Below are positions 1 through 8,993 of a DNA stretch of 64,000 nucleotides, piece by piece. The stretch is from Desulfobacula sp. GTDB taxonomy: Bacteria > Desulfobacterota > Desulfobacteria > Desulfobacterales > Desulfobacteraceae. The stretch covers positions 34,801-98,800 of the forward strand of contig VMSR01000105.1 of assembly GCA_013792075.1 (NCBI GenBank), given 5' to 3'. Under the pieces are notes generated by a model that made no database searches, had not been told where the DNA came from, and saw only the letters and a program-made list of their open reading frames with translations. The translations under genes and the position numbers were made by a program. Positions within the stretch are counted from its first letter, which is position 1. Each line of letters opens with the position of its first letter.

Positions 1-1555
1 ATCGTTCGATGTGTTTATATCTCATATTCTCCCGCATCTGGTCAATCAAATCTTCATGGGCCAGGGCCTTTTGATAAAACCCTTCTGATTTCTCACTCAT
101 TTCCTTGATCACCAGCTCAAAGAACTGATCCACCTGGCGGGAGATGTCGATGAGATCTTTTTTGGCATCTGCGCTGAATTCAATTTTATTGTCATAGATC
201 CGTTCGAGCATTTTGGAAACATTTTCCATGGAATCGCCCAATCGTTCTATGTTGTTGACAATTCGCATCATTTCGGAAATTTCCGTTGCCTCAGGGGCAT
301 TGATCTCCCCCTGGGAGATGGTGGTCAGGTATTTGATGATGACCTTTTGGGAAGAATCCAGATGCTCTTCCACGGCCTCCCTTTCCCCGAGAATATCATC
401 GTCCTGCTGGTTGAGGCAGGTAGAGGTTTTTTTCAGGTTCATATGGGCAAATTTGGACATTCGAATGATCTCCCCCTTGACCTTGGCAAGGGCGCCGATG
501 GGAGAATCAATAAAGGTTTCATCAAATTGGGGCAGCCGGTATCGCTCGGTTGATTCCTTTGTCTTTGGGGAGATGAGAAGGGTCAACTGGATGAGCTTTG
601 GCAGAAAAATCAGAAAAACCACGGCATTGATCACATTGAACAGGGTATGTCCGTTGGCAATATACCGGGCTGAATTGATAAATTCGCCGTTCATCACCTC
701 ATCCACGGACCCTGCACCCATTTTCAGGGTGACGGTCTGTACAATGGTCACAAAAAAAGGAAAAATGGCCAGGATAATGCCCACCCCGGCAACATTAAAG
801 ACCGTATGGGCATTGGCGGTTCTGTGGGCATCGGCGTTGTTGGACCCAAGGGTTGCCAGCTGGGCTGTAATGGTGGTACCGATGTTTTCACCCAGCACCA
901 GGGCAAGGGCCGTCGGGAAGCTTAAGAGTCCAGACGTCGCCAGGGTCATTGTCAGGCCGACTGTGGCCGAGGAGGATTGAACCGCAACGGTCAAAACAGC
1001 ACCCATGAGCACACACAGCAAAATTCCCCCCATGGTGTCGGTGCTGAATCGTGTAAAAAAAGAAATAAACTGGGGGTCGGAATTTATGGGGGAAAGTCCG
1101 TGTTTCATAACGTCCATTCCGTAAAACAGCAGGCCAAATCCCAGAATGATATCCCCGATATGTCTGTAATTGCGTTTTTTGGAAAAATATTTAAGGCATA
1201 CCCCCAGGGCAATGGCCGGCAATGCCACCTTTGTCAGTTTAAAGGCAATCAGCTGGCCTGTGATGGTGGTGCCCACATTGGCACCGATAACCACGCCCAC
1301 GGCCTGTTCAAGGCCCATGATCCCGGCACTCACAAATCCGATGAGCATTACGGTTGTGGCAGAGGAACTCTGGACAATGGCGGTAACACCGGCTCCGGTG
1401 AGGGCGCCAAGAATCCGGTTTGAGGAGATTGCTTCAAGGATACTTCTTATCTTTTGGCCGGCAGTTGCCTGGAGTCCTTCGGTCATCATCTTCATGCCAA
1501 GGATAAACAGTCCCAACCCGCCCAGTGTCTGGACAATAATATTGAATAAACTCAC
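1..1555 (-). CDS. Na/Pi cotransporter family protein with PhoU-like tail (3' end outside window)
   Basis: Read on the minus strand from a GTG at 1555 and open to the window edge, so about 518 residues are visible and the C-terminus is missing. The family (PNaS/NptA) is an inner-membrane sodium-driven phosphate symporter. The hallmark QSSSAT motif occurs twice, near residues 62-68 (QSSSATT) and near 190 (QSSSATV), matching the family's inverted-repeat transport core. The last 180 or so residues are charged and helical and resemble the PhoU-like domain (for example an ending rich in MREN and RYKH). The start is uncertain because the SD is weak; an ATG about 20 codons inside is possible. Substrate is inferred from family only. 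Confidence 0.88.
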   Translation of the reverse strand, partial: MSLFNIIVQTLGGLGLFILGMKMMTEGLQATAGQKIRSILEAISSNRILGALTGAGVTAIVQSSSATTVMLIGFVSAGIMGLEQAVGVVIGANVGTTITGQLIAFKLTKVALPAIALGVCLKYFSKKRNYRHIGDIILGFGLLFYGMDVMKHGLSPINSDPQFISFFTRFSTDTMGGILLCVLMGAVLTVAVQSSSATVGLTMTLATSGLLSFPTALALVLGENIGTTITAQLATLGSNNADAHRTANAHTVFNVAGVGIILAIFPFFVTIVQTVTLKMGAGSVDEVMNGEFINSARYIANGHTLFNVINAVVFLIFLPKLIQLTLLISPKTKESTERYRLPQFDETFIDSPIGALAKVKGEIIRMSKFAHMNLKKTSTCLNQQDDDILGEREAVEEHLDSSQKVIIKYLTTISQGEINAPEATEISEMMRIVNNIERLGDSMENVSKMLERIYDNKIEFSADAKKDLIDISRQVDQFFELVIKEMSEKSEGFYQKALAHEDLIDQMRENMRYKHIER

Positions 1556-1638
1556 CTGACCCCGCTTTTTTTTTTGCCTGTTAATAATATTAGAACAAAA
1601 CCTTCATAAAATTCTAACAAAGCTGAGAGGGGTATACC

Positions 1639-2988
1639 CTAATTTTTCATTTTTTTCAATTGGGAAATGCGATTGCGATCTGTGTCGGATTTTACACAGG
1701 GAAACAGGGTATTATTTGTAAAAACAGGGTGTTTTGTGATGTCAAACAGGGCATGTTTAACGGCATCCTCCCACATGGGCGTATGGGGGATGGGGGTGTA
1801 ATAGGCAAGCACGGGCAAAATTCCTGTTTTTTTTACAAGCGCCATGGAGGCTGCAACTTGTTCAAGATCCTGGCCGGGCAGGCCGCAGAGAAGATAGGCC
1901 CCCAGCTGTCCGGCTTTGAACCCGGCAGACTTCAGGTTTTCCACTGCCGTAAAAAATTCATCTTTTTTGACCTTGATATCGTGGTGTCTGTCCGGTGAAA
2001 AATTTGTGGTCTCCAGCCCCAGGCGAATGGTGGCAAAACCGGCCCGGAACATGAGGTCTGCGGCTTTGGGTGTGATTTCCCTTATATGAATGGCATTGGG
2101 GGTATGGAAATTCACCTTTATGTTTGAATCAATGAGGTGCTCAAACAAAGGAAAGGCGTGGGACTTGGCGTTCACCAGAAGGGCATCATCATAAAATGCA
2201 AAATTTTTAACCTTGTATTCCCTGTGCCAGTGCAAAATTTCTTTGAACACATGGTCCGGCGACCGCCGGCGATGGAAGGGTTCTAAAAATGAAGCGGCAC
2301 AATACTCACAGGAGAAGGGGCATCCCCGCGAGGTGAGGATGGGGGCATAGGCCAGGTGGCGGCAAAGGTCCAGGGCCGGGTAGGGATAGGTGTCCAGGTC
2401 ACCGGGGTCGGGGACAAACTCAAGATCAAATCCGGTGAATTCTTTGACCAGGTCGCAAAGGCGTTCTTCACCCGGTCCTGTGACCACCCGGTCAGCCAGA
2501 GAATAGGCGGTTGCATGGTCCTGGCAGAGCCCTGCATAAATGCCGCCCAGGAGAACAGGCACATCCGGAAAGACTTTCTTTATGGTTTCTATGGTTTCCC
2601 TGACCCCGGTGGCCCAATAGGTCATCAGCGAGGTCACAAAGATGAGATCGGGTTTGGGCAAATTTGAAAGGTCCTGGTAAAACCAATCCGGTTCAATGCC
2701 ATACCGGGAGAACGGCTGGCCCATATCCGGCAGCAGATGCTTGAGATCTTTGGGAAAGGGAATGGTTTTTTTTCGAAAAGGCCCCCTGCCGTCCCACAGC
2801 GTTTTTACCGGCCGGACAGCTTTGGGGTGAAACCGATCCATGCAGTCCAGGTAGCTTATCCGTATGCTGTTTTTCCGCAGGATGGCGGCAATGGACAAAA
2901 GCCCCAGGGGTTTCGCCCAGAAGTCAAAGGCCGCAAAATCATGGATCCAGGGGTTTACACAGAGGATATGGGGCGGATCAGTCTTCAA
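1639..2988 (-). CDS. B12-binding-type radical SAM protein
   Basis: 449 residues. The N-terminal part (about 1-170) resembles a cobalamin-binding Rossmann domain (ILCVNPW at the start, GGIYAGL near 149). It is followed by a radical SAM domain with the cluster motif C223-x3-C227-x2-C230 in RGCPFSCEYC. Such proteins (TIGR04190/BchE-like superfamily) use a 4Fe-4S cluster and SAM for radical chemistry, often methylation or rearrangement; the substrate here is not evident. It starts inside the end of the upstream AhbB-like gene (11-base overlap), so the two are co-translated. It ends in TAG. It is not an AhbC/AhbD type, which lack this N-terminal domain. Confidence 0.85.
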   Translation of the reverse strand: MKTDPPHILCVNPWIHDFAAFDFWAKPLGLLSIAAILRKNSIRISYLDCMDRFHPKAVRPVKTLWDGRGPFRKKTIPFPKDLKHLLPDMGQPFSRYGIEPDWFYQDLSNLPKPDLIFVTSLMTYWATGVRETIETIKKVFPDVPVLLGGIYAGLCQDHATAYSLADRVVTGPGEERLCDLVKEFTGFDLEFVPDPGDLDTYPYPALDLCRHLAYAPILTSRGCPFSCEYCAASFLEPFHRRRSPDHVFKEILHWHREYKVKNFAFYDDALLVNAKSHAFPLFEHLIDSNIKVNFHTPNAIHIREITPKAADLMFRAGFATIRLGLETTNFSPDRHHDIKVKKDEFFTAVENLKSAGFKAGQLGAYLLCGLPGQDLEQVAASMALVKKTGILPVLAYYTPIPHTPMWEDAVKHALFDITKHPVFTNNTLFPCVKSDTDRNRISQLKKMKN

Positions 2989-3454
2989 AATATTTCATGG
3001 ATGTTTTTTTCAATTCCTGGCGGGAGAAAAGCAGGGTGTAGTTTGTTTCTCCCACGGCTTTGGATATTTGTTTAACAATGGCATAACAGGCATCTTCATC
3101 TGACGCATGGACCATGGTGTATAGATTGTATTCCCATCCCGGAGCCGGATCCCTTCTGTAGCAATGGGTGATTTCATCAAAGGTGGACATGATGTTCCCG
3201 GTTTTTTCCACCTTATCTTCATCCACGCGCCAGGCGACCATGGCATTGGCTTTAAACCCTGATTTCTGGTGTTTGATGGTGGCACCGAACCTGCGTATTA
3301 TTCCCTGGTCATTGAGATCACCAAGAACTTTTAGAAACAGCGCTTCGGAAATTCCGATTTTTTCGGCCATTTCCAGAAAAGGCCGTTTAACAACCGGAAT
3401 ATCGGTTTGAAGCAGGGCGATTATTTTTTTTTCCAGATCTGTCAACATATGCAT
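2978..3454 (-). CDS. AhbB/NirL-like siroheme decarboxylase family protein (Lrp/AsnC fold)
   Basis: 158 residues with an AsnC-like winged HTH at the N-terminus and a RAM-like C-terminal part. The motifs HCYRRDPAPGWEYNLYTMVHA (residues about 96-116) and the ending KKTSMKYF are typical of the AhbB/NirL branch, not of DNA-binding Lrp proteins. AhbA/AhbB decarboxylate siroheme to didecarboxysiroheme in the alternative heme pathway of sulfate reducers. The usual AhbA partner is not next to it; instead a B12-type radical SAM gene follows with an 11-base overlap. No clear SD is seen, and a second ATG lies two codons in. A regulatory role is possible but less likely. Confidence 0.78.
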   Translation of the reverse strand: MHMLTDLEKKIIALLQTDIPVVKRPFLEMAEKIGISEALFLKVLGDLNDQGIIRRFGATIKHQKSGFKANAMVAWRVDEDKVEKTGNIMSTFDEITHCYRRDPAPGWEYNLYTMVHASDEDACYAIVKQISKAVGETNYTLLFSRQELKKTSMKYFED

Positions 3455-3553
3455 ATGGTTATATTTTTTTTATCTATTATTTTTGGTTTAGGCAATTTTC
3501 ATTCCGTTTCTATCAATTTGACCTATTTTTTGATATCTTGTCAATATCTTGTT

Positions 3554-4453
3554 TTATTGGATTTTTGGCCAGGGGCAAAAATTTTTTGTTTTCCACCGGT
3601 TATGGACCCAGAAATACTGGTCCGGATGCTGACGAACCATGGATTCAATGACAGACGTAAACTTTTGGGTATTGTTTTCAATATCCTTTATCCGGTCCCC
3701 GGTATCTTCAAGGGGGATTTCCGGTAAAAATTCAATCCGATACTTTCGTTTGTGCCGAATGGTATAAAGGGCGATCACCGGGGCCTTGGTCCGCATTGCA
3801 AGAACCGCCAGGCCTTTATTGGTACAGGCCGGCCGGCCGAAAAAATCCACGAATACCCCCTTGTACCAGTCCACATTCTGATCCAGCAAAGTGCCCATGA
3901 CAGCGCCGCCCCGTAACAATGCATCTATTTTTTTTGAGGCCCCCCGCATGGGAACCATGGTCACCCCAAACCGCTGGCGGGCTTCTCTCATCAACCGTTC
4001 CAGAGGCTGGAAATCAAGTTTCCGGTAAATGGCATATCCCTTGTAGCCGGTCTCGTCAATGGCCGGAATCAGCATTTCAAAATTGCCCATGTGGCAGGAG
4101 ACCACAATGACACCCCTCCCCTTGGCATGGGCCTTTTTAAGGTGTTCCAGGCCGTTGACGGTAAAATGGGCGAGAAAACCTTCTTTATCAAATTTTTGGG
4201 ACCAGGCCACCTCAAAAAGGATGCTGGCAATGTTTTTGAAAATCTGCTTGCCCATCAACTCGATCCTGGCAGGGGTCATCTCCCGGCCAAAGGCATGGGT
4301 CAGGTTGCTCAGGGTGACGACCCTGCGGCGTCTGTCTATCCGAAACCACAGCAGACCCAGCAAATTGGCCAGAAAATCAGCCGCCGCCACGGGCAAACGG
4401 CCCAGAAGCCTTATCAGAAGCTTTAATAGGGTATATAGTGTCCTGTCATTCAT
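3554..4453 (-). CDS. Lipid A biosynthesis lauroyl acyltransferase (LpxL/HtrB family)
   Basis: About 299 residues from the ATG at 4453; a TTG at 4471 would add six. A hydrophobic N-terminal segment (about 10-35) anchors it to the inner membrane. The acyltransferase signature is HMGNFEM (H-x4-E type catalytic pair), followed by LLDQNVDW and FFGRPACTNKG typical of LpxL/LpxM. The family adds secondary acyl chains to Kdo2-lipid IVA, so it supports an LPS outer membrane. The gene begins 4 bases after the mtnA stop, so it is probably translated with mtnA. Which acyl position or chain length is used cannot be told. Confidence 0.9.
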   Translation of the reverse strand: MNDRTLYTLLKLLIRLLGRLPVAAADFLANLLGLLWFRIDRRRRVVTLSNLTHAFGREMTPARIELMGKQIFKNIASILFEVAWSQKFDKEGFLAHFTVNGLEHLKKAHAKGRGVIVVSCHMGNFEMLIPAIDETGYKGYAIYRKLDFQPLERLMREARQRFGVTMVPMRGASKKIDALLRGGAVMGTLLDQNVDWYKGVFVDFFGRPACTNKGLAVLAMRTKAPVIALYTIRHKRKYRIEFLPEIPLEDTGDRIKDIENNTQKFTSVIESMVRQHPDQYFWVHNRWKTKNFCPWPKIQ

Positions 4454-4457
4454 TCTT

Positions 4458-5573
4458 TCAACGGCTTGCAATACCTTTGTCCGGGAACAGGGCCATGATA
4501 TCTGCTTCTGTTGCCTTGCAAATGCCGCGTTCCGTTATGAATCCGGTCACCAGGCGGGCAGGGGTCACGTCAAAGGCATGGTTGGCAGCAGGGCTGTTCT
4601 CCGGCGGCACCAGCACGGACACAATTTTTCCATTTAAAAGCCCCTGAACATACCGGATTTCATCGGGGTTCCGCTCTTCAATGGGAATATCTTTTATCCC
4701 GTCCGTGATCGCCCAGTCAAAGGTGGAGGAGGGCAGGGCCACATAAAAAGGAATCCCGTTGTCCCTGGCGGCCAGGGCCTTTAAATAGGTTCCGATTTTG
4801 TTGGCCACATCCCCGGCCCGGGTTGTCCGGTCGGTTCCCACAATTACCAGGTCCACCAGACCGTGCTGCATGAGGTGGCCCCCGGCATTGTCCGTTATCA
4901 CGGTGTGACGGATTCCGTGCTTGCCGAGTTCCCAGGCCGTGAGGCGGGCCCCCTGGTTCAAGGGCCGGGTTTCATCCACCCAGACATGGAGGTCTATATG
5001 CTTGTCAAAGGCGGTGTAGATGGGGGCTGTTGCCGTGCCATATTCCACACAGGCAAGCCATCCGGCATTGCAATGGGTAAGGATATTGACGGTGTTGCCC
5101 TTTTTTTGCCGGCTGATCTCTTGAAGGATGGAAAGGCCGTGTTCGCCAATTTTTTGACAATTCACAGCTTCTTCTTCCACCACCGCCAGGGCTTCGGCCA
5201 AAGCTGCTCTTACCCGTGCCCCATGGGAGGTCTCCTTCAGGACCGCATCCCGGACCCGGTCCACTCCCCAGAACAGATTCATGGCCGTGGGTCTGGCATC
5301 CTTGATCCGGGCACATTCGGCCTCAAAATAGGCAGTGTCTGAATCCTTATGGTTGGCCTGGACCAGGCTGACATAGACCCCCAGGGCACCGGTGGCACCG
5401 ATGAGGGGGGCGCCCCTGACGTACATGTCCTTGATGGCACGGATAACATCATCCACTGTGTTTAGATCTTCGATGACCAGTTCATGGGGAAGAAGCCGCT
5501 GGTCAATGATCTGAACGGTTTTTGATTCCATGTCAAACCAGATGGGCCTCATCTGTTTTCCATCCACTTGCAT
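4458..5573 (-). CDS. mtnA: S-methyl-5-thioribose-1-phosphate isomerase
   Basis: About 371 residues from the ATG at 5573, which has a GGAG 8 bases upstream; an in-frame TTG two codons earlier is weaker. It belongs to the eIF2B-alpha-like aldose isomerases: RGAPLIGATGA near 55, NILTHCNAGWLAC near 165 and VGTDRTTRAGDVANKIGTY near 250 carry the expected catalytic Cys and Asp regions. MtnA converts methylthioribose-1-phosphate to methylthioribulose-1-phosphate in methionine salvage. No mtnB, mtnN or mtnK is in the window; the nucleoside phosphorylase at 40.8-41.6 kb looks like a PNP, not an MTA phosphorylase. The downstream lpxL-type gene is closely linked but functionally unrelated. Confidence 0.93.
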   Translation of the reverse strand: MQVDGKQMRPIWFDMESKTVQIIDQRLLPHELVIEDLNTVDDVIRAIKDMYVRGAPLIGATGALGVYVSLVQANHKDSDTAYFEAECARIKDARPTAMNLFWGVDRVRDAVLKETSHGARVRAALAEALAVVEEEAVNCQKIGEHGLSILQEISRQKKGNTVNILTHCNAGWLACVEYGTATAPIYTAFDKHIDLHVWVDETRPLNQGARLTAWELGKHGIRHTVITDNAGGHLMQHGLVDLVIVGTDRTTRAGDVANKIGTYLKALAARDNGIPFYVALPSSTFDWAITDGIKDIPIEERNPDEIRYVQGLLNGKIVSVLVPPENSPAANHAFDVTPARLVTGFITERGICKATEADIMALFPDKGIASR

Positions 5574-5625
5574 ATTCAATTCTCCAATAGGGGTATTAAA
5601 AGGGGCATTAAAACAGTAGGGTAAA

Positions 5626-6282
5626 TTAAAAATTTTTTATAAAATTGTCTGCTTCCCGGATAGAAAGGGTCATATTCTCGATCAGGGCTGCCACCTCTTG
5701 TTCAATGGAGACTACCTCGTTTCCCATGGACCCAACAGCCTTTGCATTGAGGTTGTGCTTCAGGTAGAGGGTATGGTCATTGAGTTTTGCCAGTACCGGA
5801 TACATGCCCTGGGTTGCCTTGTTCATGGCAATATCCAATTGCTTGTATCGTTTTTTGGCATCTGTCAGGGTTTGCAGGCTTGATGCTTTAAGTCCGGCAT
5901 CATTGATCTGTTTGATCTCGCCTTCCCATTCGGTAAATAGATCCAATGCCACCTGTTTTACGATGTTGACCCGTTTTTCAACCTGGATCGCCCGGGCATC
6001 GCAGTCTTCATAGCTGGCCTTGAGTCTTTTATAATAGATTTCCAAATCCTTGCCGTTAAAGGCATAGAGTTCCCTGATCCGGGAGAGGGCATCCTTGAAC
6101 TCGTCCTGGGCCTTTGTCTGACTTTCTTTAACCTCTTGCACATCGGCCACAAGAATATGCCGCTTTTCCTTGCCTATTTTTTCCATGGCAGAATAATAGG
6201 CCTTGTTGCACCCGGATAAAAACATCACTCCCCAGACCGCAAATATCAAAATGGGAATGGATTTAAAGCAGGTTGGTTTCAT
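5626..6282 (-). CDS. DUF2959 family lipoprotein
   Basis: 218 residues. A signal peptide ends in the lipobox LSGC at residues about 22-25, so it should be a lipid-anchored envelope protein. The mature part starts NKAYYSAMEKIGKEKRHIL, characteristic of DUF2959, and is then entirely charged and helical, probably coiled coil (repeated VEKRVNIVKQ- and IEQEVAAL-type heptads). No enzyme motif is present and the family's role is unknown. SD GGGAG is 9 bases before the ATG. The neighbour downstream is an octaheme cytochrome on the same strand, but the 65-base gap shows no overlap. Confidence 0.8.
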   Translation of the reverse strand: MKPTCFKSIPILIFAVWGVMFLSGCNKAYYSAMEKIGKEKRHILVADVQEVKESQTKAQDEFKDALSRIRELYAFNGKDLEIYYKRLKASYEDCDARAIQVEKRVNIVKQVALDLFTEWEGEIKQINDAGLKASSLQTLTDAKKRYKQLDIAMNKATQGMYPVLAKLNDHTLYLKHNLNAKAVGSMGNEVVSIEQEVAALIENMTLSIREADNFIKNF

Positions 6283-6347
6283 TCAGTTAGACTCCCTCTG
6301 TTATTGTTTATGTCTCTTTTAAATTCCCTCGATTCTTATACCAGATC

Positions 6348-7229
6348 TTAATTTTCAAAATGGCATTCGACACAGGCAACGGGTCCGTATTCCGGCAGGA
6401 TATTGTCGTCAAGAACCCCTGATTTTTCAAGGCGGTCTCTTTGTTTGAGAAGGCTGCGGTGGCATTGAATACAGGCCTTATGATAGGCTGCCAAAAAGTA
6501 TTTGCTGTTTTTTGGATCATTGATGTTTCTGGTTTTTTCAGCAGATTCCAATTGGTCATGACAGCCGGATACCGTGCAGTTTTGAACAGGGCTTTTGCCG
6601 TCCCATTCATGGTGACAGGTTTGACAGGTATAGTCAAAATGGCCGGAGTGGGGGAAGGTAACCGAAGGCCTTTTGGGCTCGACGCCTTCGGGCGCTGTAA
6701 GGGTCAATGTCCCAAGGGGTATGGGAAGCGTGTCAAGGGAATTTACGATTGCTGCATGGGTTTCAGGGTGGCACGCTTCACAGGTCACAGGTCCTGATCC
6801 CTCGGACATGGTTGCCGTTCCGGCAGTTTTCTGTTTGTTCTTGGTTTTTTGTTCTTTCAATTGACTTCGGTGACAGTCCCGGCAGGCTTTGTGATAGGCG
6901 CCGGTAAGTGATTTGATTTTTCTTTCCCCCGAGGGTTTATCTTCGGGAGGGGAGGCCCATAATTTTTCATGGCAGCCAGAGGAAGCACACCCTTTCACCG
7001 GGCTCTCGAGATCCCATTCGTGATGACAGCTTTTGCAGGAGAACTTAAGATGCAGTGAATGTGGAAAAACAACCGGCGACATTTTTGTTTGTGAATGTTC
7101 GGGTGCGGTGAGCGTCATTGTTCCCGTCGGCAAAGAGAGTTCATCCTGCTTTTCAATGGCAGAAACAAGGGCGCTGCCTGTCATCAAGATGATTGCAAAC
7201 GAACATACAAAAATGAAGAGTTGCTTCAT
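6348..7229 (-). CDS. Octaheme cytochrome c, duplicated cytochrome c3-type domains
   Basis: 293 residues from the ATG at 7229, chosen because AGGAG lies just upstream and a clear signal peptide (MKQLFIFVCSFAIILMTGSA) follows. The periplasmic part has two repeats. Each has four c-type heme motifs in the order CxxCH, CxxxxCH, CxxCH, CxxCH: CKSCH, CASSGCH, CRDCH, CEACH, then CQTCH, CTVSGCH, CIQCH, CVECH. The CX4CH form is a class III cytochrome c3 feature. Each repeat also begins with a matching LPxGTxTLTAPE...VxFPHSxH segment. It likely shuttles electrons in the periplasm between hydrogenase or formate dehydrogenase and membrane complexes. Confidence 0.92.
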   Translation of the reverse strand: MKQLFIFVCSFAIILMTGSALVSAIEKQDELSLPTGTMTLTAPEHSQTKMSPVVFPHSLHLKFSCKSCHHEWDLESPVKGCASSGCHEKLWASPPEDKPSGERKIKSLTGAYHKACRDCHRSQLKEQKTKNKQKTAGTATMSEGSGPVTCEACHPETHAAIVNSLDTLPIPLGTLTLTAPEGVEPKRPSVTFPHSGHFDYTCQTCHHEWDGKSPVQNCTVSGCHDQLESAEKTRNINDPKNSKYFLAAYHKACIQCHRSLLKQRDRLEKSGVLDDNILPEYGPVACVECHFEN

Positions 7230-7562
7230 GGTCTTTCTCCTCTGTAATGGATTGAGCTTCAATTTTAATCCCACTCCTATGGATATGGAAAATTTTAAGG
7301 CTGTCATAATTATTTACACTTCCTGGATACAAAAAATAATGGCAGGAAAATCATATGTAGGAAATTAAAATAAAACAAGGAAAAATGTGTGTTTGTATCG
7401 TTTTTTAGTTTATTCAAAAGAAAGGGGTAAAAAGACCCGGAACACAAGGATGGGGTCCTGTTTTTTTGCACCCGCCGCAACTGGTCGGAGGCTATTGATG
7501 AGATCTTTCTTTTGGGATATACTCAAGATGGAAAATGATTTTTAAGAAAAAGGAGAAAGACC

Positions 7563-7904
7563 ATGACCATTACGCATCTGCTGGATGGAAAGGGAAAATT
7601 TGAGGTCCAGGCCTATGCAAGACCCAAAAATATGGACAGGGATACCCATATCCCTTTTTCAGGCTCTCCCAGAAAACACCCCCTTGAAAAGAACAAGATC
7701 ATTTTAATTGTAGATCCGTTTACAACCAATACCTTTTACTATGAATTCAACATCGAGGATATTGGATTTGCAGAAGAGTTGGCCAACCTGACCAATATAG
7801 ACGGGGATGCCATTCCCATGGCCCGGATCTGGGTAAAAAAACAGTCGGTGGGTGTCCGGTGTACCCCCTTTATTGTGGATACCATTGCCCCCCGGAGAAA
7901 CTGA
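7563..7904 (+). CDS. Conserved-looking hypothetical protein, 113 aa
   Basis: No family recognised. The ATG has a good AGGAG 9 bases upstream and the codon use resembles the neighbours, so I take it as a real gene. The protein is soluble, with no signal peptide or membrane segment. It has a beta-rich look (KIILIVDPFTTNTFYYEFNIEDIGFAEEL) and ends basic. It is monocistronic and convergent with the diguanylate cyclase gene, 15 bases away. A run of T residues sits between the two stops. Confidence 0.7.
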   Translation: MTITHLLDGKGKFEVQAYARPKNMDRDTHIPFSGSPRKHPLEKNKIILIVDPFTTNTFYYEFNIEDIGFAEELANLTNIDGDAIPMARIWVKKQSVGVRCTPFIVDTIAPRRN

Positions 7905-7919
7905 TTTTTTTTAGAACCG

Positions 7920-8993
7920 CTAGAGCCGGATTTTTTCTTTTGCCTCGGTTTGGAGGGGGGAACAGATCTTTATCAGGCCGGGCATGACGGTGTTTCGGCC
8001 ATTGAGCTTTGCCTTATACAACATGGTATCTGCATCCTGGATGATCTTGTTCATATCACAATTGGGGGTGAGTTCAGATACGCCGAAACTGGCGGTTACG
8101 CGGATGCAGGTCCCGTTGTGGATGATCCTGAGGGCGGCTATTTTAGACCTGAGACGGTCGGCAAGTTCCATTGCCTTGGCCTTGTCCGTTTCCGGAAGGA
8201 TGGCGACAAACTCTTCCCCTCCGTAACGGGCCAGGATGTCTCCTTGTCTCATATTGTCTTTGACCAGAAGGGATATTTCCTTGAGCACGCGGTCTCCGCC
8301 AAGGTGTCCATGGGTGTCGTTTATCCGTTTGAAATAATCCAGGTCAAACATGAAAAGGGATAATGGGTTTCTATGGCGGGCGGCTGTGGCAATATGCCGG
8401 TTGATCTGGGTTTCAAATTCCCTGCGGTTGTAGCATCCTGTCAAGGGATCGACAACGGCAGCATCCGTGAGGTTTTCCATTTTTATTTGTTTTGAAAGGG
8501 CCGTTGCGCATCCCTGGAGAATCAGGCTGACCACTTCATCGTGAAAGGGTGTGACCTGTTTTTGGGGCAGCATATACAGACGGGAATAGCAATTCTCTTC
8601 GTTTAGTTCGTAATACACCAGATGTTTCATGGAAAATTCTTCCTCAAGCTCACCCGCTTCAAAGGTCTGGTTCAGGTAATTGAGGTCTTCCGGCCGGATA
8701 TTGAAATCTTTTGAAATAATATCTTCAAGGGATTTTTTATACATTCTCGGATCCAGCCAGACATCCACCCCGGAGGTTTTTTTGACAACAAAGGCAAATA
8801 GCCGATACCCCAGAATATCCTTGAGACAGACAGCGACCTCGTTAATGATTTCCCGGGAGGAGCTCTTTTTATTAAGGGCGACAATATGGTGGGTCAGTTT
8901 GTTCTGTGCAGCAGCATGGTTTGCTGCGGAACTGAAAACCATGGAAAAAAAATCAGAAAGCGTGCTGGTTATTTTTTGTAAAGCCTGTTTCAT
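7920..8993 (-). CDS. GGDEF diguanylate cyclase
   Basis: 357 residues. The N-terminal 170 residues have no recognised sensor domain. The C-terminal GGDEF domain starts at DPLTGCYNRREFE and has the active-site motif GGEEF (about residue 268) with metal-binding FDLDYFKRINDTHGH upstream. An RxxD inhibitory I-site (RQGD) lies five residues before GGEEF, so product feedback inhibition is likely. It makes cyclic di-GMP from two GTP. No transmembrane segments are seen, so it is cytosolic. SD AAGG precedes the ATG; the stop is TAG. Confidence 0.92.
   Translation of the reverse strand: MKQALQKITSTLSDFFSMVFSSAANHAAAQNKLTHHIVALNKKSSSREIINEVAVCLKDILGYRLFAFVVKKTSGVDVWLDPRMYKKSLEDIISKDFNIRPEDLNYLNQTFEAGELEEEFSMKHLVYYELNEENCYSRLYMLPQKQVTPFHDEVVSLILQGCATALSKQIKMENLTDAAVVDPLTGCYNRREFETQINRHIATAARHRNPLSLFMFDLDYFKRINDTHGHLGGDRVLKEISLLVKDNMRQGDILARYGGEEFVAILPETDKAKAMELADRLRSKIAALRIIHNGTCIRVTASFGVSELTPNCDMNKIIQDADTMLYKAKLNGRNTVMPGLIKICSPLQTEAKEKIRL

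Noticed and set aside
213..1559. Plus-strand open frames over the first 1.5 kb
   Set aside because: They are antisense to the Na/Pi cotransporter, which has QSSSAT repeats and a PhoU-like tail; the plus-strand products have no family likeness or SD.
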